Assembly (NCBI RefSeq): GCF_900096955.1
Contig: NZ_FMYL01000012.1
Location: 1-64,000, forward strand
Length of the DNA: 64,000 nucleotides
Direction of reading: 5' to 3'
Source of the DNA: Acinetobacter boissieri
Lineage (GTDB): Bacteria; Pseudomonadota; Gammaproteobacteria; Pseudomonadales; Moraxellaceae
Part shown: positions 7,617 to 14,064 of the stretch, piece after piece
How positions within the stretch are numbered: the stretch's first letter is position 1
Layout: each line of letters starts with the position of its first letter
Program-made: the position numbers and the translations under genes
Notes under the pieces: generated by a model
Database searches by the model: none
Told to the model about the DNA's origin: nothing
The model's input: the letters and a program-made list of their open reading frames with translations, nothing else

Positions 7617-7618
7617 AT

Positions 7619-7646
7619 GTTTGAGATAAGCAGTGTTATGTTAATT
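7619..7646 (+). other. pdif (XerC/XerD) site
   Basis: XerC-like half GTTTGAGATAA, spacer GCAGTG, XerD-like half TTATGTTAATT. It forms the left border of the acetyltransferase module. Confidence 0.75.
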
Positions 7647-7663
7647 TTAGATAGAAATTTAAA

Positions 7664-8374
7664 TTAAAGAAAATCCTTACGAATTTGTTGAATTGATTTA
7701 ATCTGTAAATTTTTTTCATCAAAATTCTTTTCATCTAACCATGATTCAAGAACCTTTTTATTAAAAAACCATTCATCATTAAGTAATGAAAACCATGATG
7801 TATCTCTACTTCTACCCTTATAGATTATTAATTTCCGTAATGTTCCTTCATAAGTAAAACCAAGTCTGAGCGCTGCCTTTTCAGATGGCTCATTTAAGCT
7901 ATCACACTTCCACTCATACCTTCGATAACCTAAGTCATCGAATACATATTTCATTAGTAAGTATTGTGCTTCAGTAGCTATTCTAGTTCTTTTTAATAAT
8001 GGAGAATACAAAACAAACCCCATTTCTAAACTACCATTCTGTGGGTCAATTCTAATCAGTGCTATAGAGCCAATAGCTTGACTTGTGACATTATCGATAA
8101 TTGTATAATGGATTTGATCTTTAGATAATTCAAAACTTTCTGCAATTCTAAAATAATGATCAAAATCTTTAAATGGACCTACTGGTAGCCATGTCCAATC
8201 ACTATCATCTTTTGCTTGCGAATAAGCATTGTATAATTCGTTTGCATGTTTATTTGCTTCTAGTGGTTCAAGTGTACAGTAACTACCATTAAAGCATTTC
8301 TTTTCAGGAGTTTTTCTTATAGTCCAGTGTGGTAATGGCTCACCGATAGGTTGATTATATTCGTTAAAATGCAT
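7664..8374 (-). CDS. GNAT family N-acetyltransferase, RimJ/RimL-like
   Basis: A 236-residue protein of the RimJ/RimL-type GNAT group. Features are the substrate-region opening CFNGSYCTLEPLEANKHANELY, the strand AIGSIALIRIDPQNGSLEMGFVLYSPLLKRTRIATEAQYLLMKYVF, which covers the acetyl-CoA motif, and RRYEWKCDSLNEPSEKAALRLGFTYEGTLRK, the typical C-terminal end of the fold. These enzymes acetylate N-termini of proteins or small amines. It fills one pdif module (7619-8528). The start was taken at the ATG after GGAATAAAAA. Confidence 0.85.
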   Translation of the reverse strand: MHFNEYNQPIGEPLPHWTIRKTPEKKCFNGSYCTLEPLEANKHANELYNAYSQAKDDSDWTWLPVGPFKDFDHYFRIAESFELSKDQIHYTIIDNVTSQAIGSIALIRIDPQNGSLEMGFVLYSPLLKRTRIATEAQYLLMKYVFDDLGYRRYEWKCDSLNEPSEKAALRLGFTYEGTLRKLIIYKGRSRDTSWFSLLNDEWFFNKKVLESWLDEKNFDEKNLQIKSIQQIRKDFL

Positions 8375-8499
8375 TTTTTATTCCTTAAATTAACTCAGTT
8401 TACATGAGTAAAAATTACTGCTAAAACTAGCAAAAAATGGCCTATTTTAATAGGTATAGCTAAAACCTTAATAAAATAAACAAAGTGAGAAGAATCCTG

Positions 8500-8528
8500 A
8501 TTTAACATAATGACCAATTATACGAAGT
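8500..8528 (-). other. pdif site with 7-bp spacer
   Basis: ATTTAACATAA at 8500-8510 and TTATACGAAGT at 8518-8528 are both good half-sites, but they are 7 bp apart instead of 6. The same spacing occurs at 10176 and 36657. Confidence 0.7.
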
Positions 8529-8570
8529 TCTTGAATTTATTAGATCATTAGGAAATAAATTACTTGCGTT

Positions 8571-8590
8571 TTGTATTCGATCGAATACAA
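8571..8590. promoter_or_regulatory. perfect 20-bp palindrome, likely HigA operator
   Basis: The arms TTGTATTCGA and TCGAATACAA form a perfect palindrome that ends 25 bp before the higB start. A palindrome in the promoter of a toxin-antitoxin operon is the usual binding site of the antitoxin dimer. It would mediate autorepression of higBA. Confidence 0.75.
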
Positions 8591-8615
8591 TTAATCGAGA
8601 GCAAGGGGAAGCTTA

Positions 8616-8912
8616 ATGATTGAAATTAAACGTCTGCCTGAATTTGATGAATGGCTAGATGGAATTAAAGACAATATGACTCGGATTCGCTTAAACCGTA
8701 GATTGGATAAGGTTCAGCGTGGTAATTGGGGAGATACCAAATATCTTCAAGATGGTGTTTGGGAAATGAGAGAGTTCTTTGGTTCAGGTTGGAGAATGTA
8801 CTATATTAAACACGGTGATGTTGTGATTGTTATGCTTGGTGGTGGAGATAAATCTACGCAACAACAAGATATTGATCGTGCAGTCAAATTATCAAAGATA
8901 TTGGAGAATTAA
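8616..8912 (+). CDS. higB: HigB/RelE-type toxin (phage Gp49-like family)
   Basis: A 98-residue toxin of a type II toxin-antitoxin pair. The family signature is seen in DGVWEMREFFGSGWRMYYIKHG and in VIVMLGGGDKSTQQQDI at the C-terminal end. Members cleave mRNA at the ribosome. The gene precedes its antitoxin, an order typical of higBA, and is separated from it by one base. AAGGGGAAGCTT precedes the ATG. The operon has its own palindromic operator and lies between two pdif sites, a common placement of toxin-antitoxin modules in Acinetobacter plasmids. Confidence 0.9.
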   Translation: MIEIKRLPEFDEWLDGIKDNMTRIRLNRRLDKVQRGNWGDTKYLQDGVWEMREFFGSGWRMYYIKHGDVVIVMLGGGDKSTQQQDIDRAVKLSKILEN

Positions 8913-8913
8913 A

Positions 8914-9204
8914 ATGGTTAAAGTCGCTGATTTGCCAAGTTTTGATATGGCTGAGTCTCTCAAAACTGAAGAAGACATTGTAATGTATTTAAATATAGTT
9001 CTTGAAGAAAATGATCCAGCTGAATTGGCTCATGCTCTTGGCATAATTGCTAAAGCTCGTGGTATGACTCAAATCGCTAAAGAAGCAGGTATTGGGCGTG
9101 AAGCACTCTACAAAGCCCTACGTCAGGATTCAGCACCACGTTTTGATACGATTAATCGTGTCGTAAATGCTCTTGGCCTAAAACTAACAGTACAACATCT
9201 CTAA
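8914..9204 (+). CDS. higA: HigA-type antitoxin
   Basis: A 96-residue antitoxin. The N-terminal part DMAESLKTEEDIVMYLNIVLEE binds the toxin, and the helix-turn-helix is ARGMTQIAKEAGIGREALYKALRQD. An open frame extends 29 codons upstream into higB, but the ATG at 8914, one base after the higB stop and preceded by GGAGAATT, gives the family's usual length. It should neutralise HigB and repress the operon at the palindrome 8571-8590. A paralogue with 50-60 percent apparent similarity is at 36052-36333. Confidence 0.9.
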   Translation: MVKVADLPSFDMAESLKTEEDIVMYLNIVLEENDPAELAHALGIIAKARGMTQIAKEAGIGREALYKALRQDSAPRFDTINRVVNALGLKLTVQHL

Positions 9205-9217
9205 GAATTTCAAATAT

Positions 9218-9246
9218 AAAAATGGGAGCTAAAGGCTCCCATTTTT
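9218..9246. terminator. hairpin terminator after higBA
   Basis: AATGGGAGC and GCTCCCATT with a five-base loop, flanked by A and T runs. It is the best-preserved copy of the module-border hairpin. Confidence 0.8.
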
Positions 9247-9248
9247 AT

Positions 9249-9276
9249 ATTTCGTATAAGTCGTATTATGTTAATT
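9249..9276 (+). other. pdif (XerC/XerD) site
   Basis: ATTTCGTATAA, spacer GTCGTA, TTATGTTAATT. Both halves are the closest to the consensus in this part of the window. It is the left border of the orphan Hint-domain module. Confidence 0.85.
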
Positions 9277-9321
9277 TTAGAAATACTCACTAATTATTAA
9301 ATTAAAATATAAGAGAGCCTT

Positions 9322-10158
9322 ATGGACACATATCTTAGTTCAGGAACTGGTTTTCCAGCAGGAACCTTGGTACATACTGAACAAGGGTGGACACCTATTC
9401 AGGACATTGAAGTGGGTGATTTAGTATTGTCCAAACCTGAAAATGGTGTGGGTGAGTCAATATATAAACCTGTAATCAACACCTTTGTTTATGAAAATAA
9501 AGAGTTATGGTTAGTGGAAGTGAAAAAACATTGGAATGATGAAGATATCAACGGAAATATAATTGATAGTAGTACATATCGTTATACTCATAGTTTATCT
9601 GAATTTATAGCTACATCGAACCATCCTGTTTTTGTCATGGGAATGGGGATTTGGGATGGGCAACAGAGTTTAGAAAGTATTAATCCTTATATACAACCAC
9701 AGTGGAAACGCGTAGATCAGTTACAACAATATGAAATTGTTATGAATAAAGATGGTGTTTTATTCTATATAAAACGGGCACAACCTTTATACCAATATCA
9801 AGATAAAAATTTAGAAAATTTAGATTCTACAATTGCTTGGTATCAAAAAAATTATTATGTTTCACAGGAGCCAATGGAAACTGAAGACATTGAGTTTTAT
9901 AATTTTGAAGAAGGTACAGCAATAGATATTGATTATTGTAAGAATGAAAACATTATTAAAGGAAGTAGCCTCACTGATAAGCCAGGAGTAGGGATTAATA
10001 AAGATAATGTTTTAAAAGACCAAAACAAGCAATATATTCCATTTACTGATAACGTCTATAATCTTGAAGTGGCAGATGATCATACTTATTTTGTGACAAT
10101 GTCTGGTGTATTTGTACATAACACCAGTAGCCCTGAACAGACGGTTCTGTCGCATTAA
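9322..10158 (+). CDS. orphan Hint-domain (intein-like) protein
   Basis: A 278-residue protein that consists almost entirely of a Hint fold. Block A is FPAGTLVHTEQGWTPIQDIE, followed by VGDLVL; block B is the T-x-x-H motif in ATSNHPVFV; block F is VYNLEVADDHTYFV and block G is VFVHNT. The cysteine that normally precedes F-x-A-G-T is replaced by glycine (T-G-F-P-A-G), so the usual N-S acyl shift is not possible. About 100 residues of low similarity are inserted between blocks B and F. No carrier domain precedes it, and only ten residues follow the terminal H-N-T. It may be a relic of a polymorphic toxin whose core and tip were lost. It is the single passenger of a pdif module. Confidence 0.75.
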   Translation: MDTYLSSGTGFPAGTLVHTEQGWTPIQDIEVGDLVLSKPENGVGESIYKPVINTFVYENKELWLVEVKKHWNDEDINGNIIDSSTYRYTHSLSEFIATSNHPVFVMGMGIWDGQQSLESINPYIQPQWKRVDQLQQYEIVMNKDGVLFYIKRAQPLYQYQDKNLENLDSTIAWYQKNYYVSQEPMETEDIEFYNFEEGTAIDIDYCKNENIIKGSSLTDKPGVGINKDNVLKDQNKQYIPFTDNVYNLEVADDHTYFVTMSGVFVHNTSSPEQTVLSH

Positions 10159-10175
10159 GACGAATTTGAGCTACT

Positions 10176-10204
10176 ATTTAACATAATGGGGGATTATGCG
10201 AAGT
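10176..10204 (-). other. pdif site with 7-bp spacer
   Basis: ATTTAACATAA (10176-10186), seven bases, TTATGCGAAGT (10194-10204). It closes the Hint module 17 bp after the stop codon. Confidence 0.75.
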
Positions 10205-10267
10205 GCTTGAGACTTAATTATTGTTTATCAGTGGGTTAAGCATTTTACATAAAGTGAAAAAGCACAG

Positions 10268-10300
10268 AAAAGCCGAGGTTGAAACATGTCGGCTTTTTTT
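10268..10300 (+). terminator. Rho-independent terminator
   Basis: Stem AAAAGCCGA and TCGGCTTTT around a 12-base loop, followed by further T residues. It lies downstream of the Hint gene. Confidence 0.75.
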
Positions 10301-10386
10301 TGTATGAAAATGGAACTTTTAGCCAGTAAAATTGGATAAAAAAACATATTTTTTAAAGTTTTTTTGGGTTTTTCAAACCCCTATTT

Positions 10387-10644
10387 TTAGAAATTATCCA
10401 AAATTTCTGAGGACAAATATTGGGATAAATTAAGGCCAAAAGAATGTACGAAATTGCTTAAATAGCTAGATATCATTGCGTTTGCTTCAGCATAATTACC
10501 TAACATTCCTATACAAAATGGTACATCACCTTTATTATTAATAATTTAGTCAATCAGACTAACTGTATTTTCATTAAACTCTGCATGCTGAATTACATGT
10601 GCTAAAGCTTTTTGATGGGCTTCATTATTTTTTAGATCCGACAT
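10387..10644 (-). pseudogene. immunity-like gene with in-frame stop
   Basis: An open frame of 85 codons interrupted once, by TAA after residue 32 (ENTVSLID-stop-IINNKGDVPF). Reading through the stop gives a coherent small acidic protein, MSDLKNNEAHQKALAH onward to SEILDNF. It begins 11 bp after the end of the decayed gene at 10655-10868. A small acidic protein directly after a basic C-terminal fragment fits a toxin-immunity tail, but I do not recognise either family. Confidence 0.5.
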
Positions 10645-10654
10645 AATTTTTTTC

Positions 10655-10868
10655 TCACTTATCTTTTGTTACTGGTTCAATACGAACTAACATTAACTTT
10701 TCCTTACTTTTATCCACATATGCTGCATCTTTAACTAATGTACCATTTTTTGGTACTGAAAACGGCTTTATATGCCCCGCTATTTTGGTTTAATTTAGCA
10801 AGAACAGCGCTATCCCATTCACTAGACATCTGCATGTTACTATCAGCAGCCCTTGGACTCTTTTTGGC
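10655..10868 (-). pseudogene. frameshifted fragment, possibly a polymorphic-toxin tip
   Basis: The reading begins KKSPRAADSNMQMSSEWDSA, continues to AYKAVFS, then needs a shift of one base to continue as VPKNGTLVKDAAYVDKSKEK and to end with VRIEPVTKDK. There is no start codon with context, and a stop precedes the frame, so this is the 3' remnant of a larger gene. It is followed 11 bp later by a small acidic gene, the layout of a toxin tip and its immunity gene. The orphan Hint domain lies nearby on the opposite strand. Confidence 0.4.
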
Positions 10869-10951
10869 CTAACTGTTTACTATCAAATCATCATAAGTCA
10901 GACACTAGAATAGTGAAGCAAGACAGGATTTATGCCGAAGCACTAAATACG

Positions 10952-10982
10952 AAAAACCCTGACAGGATGTCAGGGGTTTTTT
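10952..10982. terminator. bidirectional Rho-independent terminator
   Basis: A-run, stem CCCTGACA and TGTCAGGG around GGA, then a T6 run. It ends just beyond the stop codon of the leftward XRE regulator. Confidence 0.85.
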
Positions 10983-10988
10983 AATTCA

Positions 10989-11207
10989 TTATTCTTTTTT
11001 ATCGTCAGGAAAGTATTCAAAAAGATCATGCATATTACAATTAAAATATGTACATAGCTTATCAGCAACAGGTAGCTCAATACGTACTGCTCGATCATAG
11101 TACATACTTGTCAGAGTATTGCGATTGACCCCAGTCTCTCGAACAACATCACTTAACTTTAAAATATGGCGCTCACCCATGAGTGTTGATAACCTGCATC
11201 TAATCAT
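10989..11207 (-). CDS. XRE-family transcriptional regulator
   Basis: A 72-residue Cro/C1-type repressor. The helix-turn-helix covers LSDVVRETGVNRNTLTSMYYDRAVRIELPVADKLCTYFNCNMHDLFEYF. The C-terminal block Y-F-N-C-x-x-x-D-L-F-E is the usual end of these short regulators. It is divergent from the small gene at 11369. The shared 160-bp intergenic region carries two 21-bp operator-like dyads (11228-11248 and 11281-11301), so it probably represses both its own promoter and that of its neighbour. Confidence 0.85.
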   Translation of the reverse strand: MIRCRLSTLMGERHILKLSDVVRETGVNRNTLTSMYYDRAVRIELPVADKLCTYFNCNMHDLFEYFPDDKKE

Positions 11208-11227
11208 AATTGTACCTAAATTTAAAA

Positions 11228-11301
11228 AATAACCTATTGTGGGTTATTTTTGGGTTGGCAAGTGACTCTTAATATTTAAAAATAACCCACAGTAGGTTAT
11301 T
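11228..11301. promoter_or_regulatory. paired operator dyads of the XRE regulator
   Basis: Two copies of AATAACC-N7-GGTTATT, at 11228-11248 and 11281-11301. The 7-base centres (TATTGTG and CACAGTA) are near reverse complements of one another, so the copies are in opposite orientation. The centre-to-centre distance is 53 bp, five helical turns, which favours cooperative binding on one face. Confidence 0.75.
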
Positions 11302-11368
11302 AATTCACTCTAAGATGAATTTTGTGCCGCTAGAATTATACCGATTTTATTTATAAGGAAAAGTAGCA

Positions 11369-11611
11369 ATGAATCATTTTGTCACACCACAGCTTTTTAT
11401 TTCTAAACAAGCAAAGCAATTAGGTCTTGAATTAATTCATGACTTTTGTATTCAACGAACTGCTCGCCTAGCATTCTTTTTAGATGTAAACCCAACATTT
11501 AATGGACACCAAGCAATCTTTATTTGGGTTGAGCACCATCTTCAAGCAAATCCACATGCCGAACTATGTGACCTTCATCGAGCATTTACCCGTTGTGTCC
11601 CAGAATATTAA
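11369..11611 (+). CDS. hypothetical protein
   Basis: An 80-residue soluble protein with a histidine- and aromatic-rich composition (IWVEHHLQANPHAELCDLHRAFTRC). No signal peptide, membrane segment or recognised domain. ATG follows AAGGAAAAGTAGC, a good ribosome site. It is transcribed away from the XRE regulator and shares its operator region, so it is likely controlled by it. Its end faces the hipA stop 57 bp away. Function unknown. Confidence 0.6.
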   Translation: MNHFVTPQLFISKQAKQLGLELIHDFCIQRTARLAFFLDVNPTFNGHQAIFIWVEHHLQANPHAELCDLHRAFTRCVPEY

Positions 11612-11668
11612 TCTACTGAATAAGCTATGTGTAATGAGCTTATGATGAATGTTATGTGCATCGATGAC

Positions 11669-12892
11669 TCATTCAAACTTTCTTTGTTTATCATGCTGAT
11701 AAACTTTTTGAGTCATCGATGTTGTCATCGTACGTGCAATTGAACGTTCTATGGACTGACGTAGGCCAGGCATTAATTGCACTTCATTCGATTGTTTTAG
11801 ATAATCTAAAATATTTTCACTGAAACGATGTACGATTTCTTTGGCATGTCGGATCCTAAAACTATCGCTAGTAGCTAATTTTATTAACTCGGATAGATTT
11901 GGAAAAAATTTACTCTTTCGAAGCTTGAGTGCCATATTTTGATCGATGGTTGGATAAATTAAAGTATGCGTAATATCAAATGGTGGAGATACAAAAACTG
12001 TTTTCATATCTTGAAAATATTGCAAAGCAAAATTTTTCAAATGTGCATCACCATTGCCAATCAAGCAATTAAATACAATGTACTTATACATTTTTTCGAC
12101 TTCAATTAAACTTCCTGTATAGAGGTGAGTTGCTTTTAGCAAGGTTTCATAGCTACCTGTATATTTTGCATCGGCGTCATTTGGTTTTTTCATTAATGTT
12201 GTAAAGTCTTCATAGCCTAGGCGAATACCGGTTGCCGTTTTATCAAAACGTTCCACTACATATGTTTCTAAATTATTAGATAAATACGTAGGCGGTGGTT
12301 GCAGACCACATGCTTTCGCAGCTTGCATACAGACAAACTCATTGACCGTGAGTAACGGAAACTCATGGTCAAATGACTTTACAATAAAATCCTTTTGTTG
12401 AATGGTTCGATCTGTCTGTAAAGTTTCTACATTTGCAATACTGACTTTGGGTTGCATGCCTGCAAGAGAGTTTCGTAGATAGTATTTTTCTAATAACTGT
12501 GGGAACAGTGGCTCTTTAGCATTATAAGATAAAATATCAGACAGGTTTAAAGCATCGGTGTCTGGTAGATTCAAATCACTTTGATAATCTAGTATACCAA
12601 TGCCCTGGTTCCCTTGTAATGCCAATAAATACATGTCATTGACTTTGGCATAACGCGCTAGCTTCTGCGCGATAAAACGACGATTAAAACCTTCAGGAAG
12701 GTTTTGAGAGAAAATAGGATGTAAGGCACCACTAGAGTAACCATCAATCCCTTGCTGAGTCATCGTCAATGACACATGTTGCTGATCTTGTACCGGTTGA
12801 TAATGGTGTGCAGCCCCTTGAGTTAATACGCCTAAATGACGACCCTCGACACAGACTTGAATCTGATTAATTTTTTTAGGTAAATCCTTCAT
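11669..12892 (-). CDS. hipA: HipA-type serine/threonine kinase toxin
   Basis: A 407-residue HipA-family kinase. The N-terminal subdomain includes SGALHPIFSQNLPEGFNRR, a central AGMQPKVSI gives the conserved Q-P-K motif of the activation segment, and the catalytic loop is GNGDAHLKNF, followed by the metal-binding PPFDITH. In E. coli HipA phosphorylates glutamyl-tRNA synthetase and induces dormancy. The target of this member is unknown. Length and motifs are complete, so it should be active. The gene follows hipB by 2 bp in one operon with a dyad operator at 13169-13221. Confidence 0.9.
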   Translation of the reverse strand: MKDLPKKINQIQVCVEGRHLGVLTQGAAHHYQPVQDQQHVSLTMTQQGIDGYSSGALHPIFSQNLPEGFNRRFIAQKLARYAKVNDMYLLALQGNQGIGILDYQSDLNLPDTDALNLSDILSYNAKEPLFPQLLEKYYLRNSLAGMQPKVSIANVETLQTDRTIQQKDFIVKSFDHEFPLLTVNEFVCMQAAKACGLQPPPTYLSNNLETYVVERFDKTATGIRLGYEDFTTLMKKPNDADAKYTGSYETLLKATHLYTGSLIEVEKMYKYIVFNCLIGNGDAHLKNFALQYFQDMKTVFVSPPFDITHTLIYPTIDQNMALKLRKSKFFPNLSELIKLATSDSFRIRHAKEIVHRFSENILDYLKQSNEVQLMPGLRQSIERSIARTMTTSMTQKVYQHDKQRKFE

Positions 12893-12894
12893 AG

Positions 12895-13152
12895 CTACTC
12901 ATCCTCTGTAAACAAGTGATCAACCTCTTGCCAATGAGGAAGTCTGGTTGTTTTCAAGGTAACTTCTAGTTGTAAACCAACGCCATCTAACACCCGCTCA
13001 AAAAGATCTAACGACCCTGTAAAACGACCATTTTCCATTTCAGAGATGGTCGTTTTATTCACTCCGGTCAGGTCAAAAAGTTTTTGCTGCGTATAACCTA
13101 GATTTTTTCGTTCTTGGCGTATTTTCTGTCCTATTTTTACTCTAGCCAGCAT
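12895..13152 (-). CDS. hipB: HipB-type antitoxin
   Basis: An 85-residue XRE-type regulator, first gene of the hip operon. Helix-turn-helix: IRQERKNLGYTQQKLFDLTGVNKTTISEMENGRF, followed by a helix DLFERVLDGVGLQLEVTLK typical of HipB dimerisation. HipB proteins bind HipA and repress the operon by occupying paired operators. Here a 14-bp inverted repeat, TATCTATATAGCTA and its complement, begins 16 bp beyond the start codon. Confidence 0.9.
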   Translation of the reverse strand: MLARVKIGQKIRQERKNLGYTQQKLFDLTGVNKTTISEMENGRFTGSLDLFERVLDGVGLQLEVTLKTTRLPHWQEVDHLFTEDE

Positions 13153-13168
13153 AAACTACCTGGAAATA

Positions 13169-13221
13169 TATCTATATAGCTAATATTATATAGATATAAA
13201 TAAAAGATAGCTATATAGATA
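13169..13221. promoter_or_regulatory. hipBA operator, 14-bp perfect inverted repeat
   Basis: TATCTATATAGCTA at 13169-13182 and its exact reverse complement at 13208-13221, separated by 25 bp that contain a further TATATAGATA element. The arms lie in the presumed hipB promoter and fit the several-site operators of HipB. Confidence 0.7.
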
Positions 13222-13489
13222 ATAAAATAACTCATAGATGATTAACCAACAACTAGAGGTTGTTTTTTCAAAATTCAATGCATAAATATGTAAAAAAAAC
13301 CTCATATGTAGAATTTATAGACCAAAAAAGTAAACCGTTTTTTTGATTTTTTCATTAAAAATTTCCAATTCAAAACAATAGCTCATAGTCTTAACTTAAG
13401 AGATTAGGTCGCTGTAGTTGTGCATTTTTGTCATGTCACGATCAGCATCAAATCAAATAAGCAAGCCTACCTGTATTACATTTTCTTCG

Positions 13490-13560
13490 AAAATGATACA
13501 GGGCTTGTTAGGGGTTTCACCCCTAAGACCCCAAAAGCACAACGCGCAGAATGTGCTATA
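13490..13560. other. candidate origin of transfer (oriT)
   Basis: Directly upstream of mobC lie two hairpins: TTAGGGG-TTTCA-CCCCTAA (13508-13526) and AGCACA/TGTGCT (13536-13557) around ACGCGC. Paired hairpins ahead of the mobilisation genes are the usual shape of ColE1- and MobA-type oriTs, where the relaxase nicks beside the stem. The nick site itself cannot be placed from sequence alone. Confidence 0.55.
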
Positions 13561-13572
13561 CAGGAACTTGAA

Positions 13573-14064
13573 ATGCTACGTAAAAAAACAAAGTCATTTC
13601 GCATGACTGAGCTTCAATTAGAGCAACTCAAAAATCATTTACAAACAGAGAAAACAGAATTTTCTGATTTTCTTCACTCTCTTATTCAAAGAGAGATTAT
13701 GCAAAATGCAATTACGGTTGTGCAAAATAATGCAGAAGAAATAAAACCTAGAATTAAAGTTAAAACCGTTTTTGAAGTCATCAAACGCTATCAAAAAACA
13801 GATCCAGAATTATTACTGGAAATTGGAAAAATTGGCAACAATCTCAATCAAATCGCACGTGCACTCAACATCATTAAAAATGCAGATCCACAGCAACAAA
13901 AACAGCTCGATATTCTTAATGTAATGCATGTTTTGAAAGGTATTCAAACTGATTTACAACAGCTCGCACCGGCTTTACCAAAAATCAGCAGACAGAGTCC
14001 GGAAAGACTCCAAAAGCAGTTGTTATCTATACAACTGGCGGAGGAAGACGAAAGTGCATATTAA
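13573..14064 (+). CDS. mobC: mobilisation protein MobC (MbeC-like)
   Basis: A 163-residue relaxosome accessory protein. An N-terminal ribbon-helix-helix-like part (SFRMTELQLEQLKNHLQ) is followed by the MobC signature LLEIGKIGNNLNQIARALNI, which stabilises relaxase binding at oriT. An open frame extends upstream to 13420, but it crosses the candidate oriT hairpins. ATG at 13573 has AGGAACTTGA in front of it and starts at the conserved region. The end overlaps the mobA start by 11 bp, as in ColE1-type mob operons. Confidence 0.85.
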   Translation: MLRKKTKSFRMTELQLEQLKNHLQTEKTEFSDFLHSLIQREIMQNAITVVQNNAEEIKPRIKVKTVFEVIKRYQKTDPELLLEIGKIGNNLNQIARALNIIKNADPQQQKQLDILNVMHVLKGIQTDLQQLAPALPKISRQSPERLQKQLLSIQLAEEDESAY

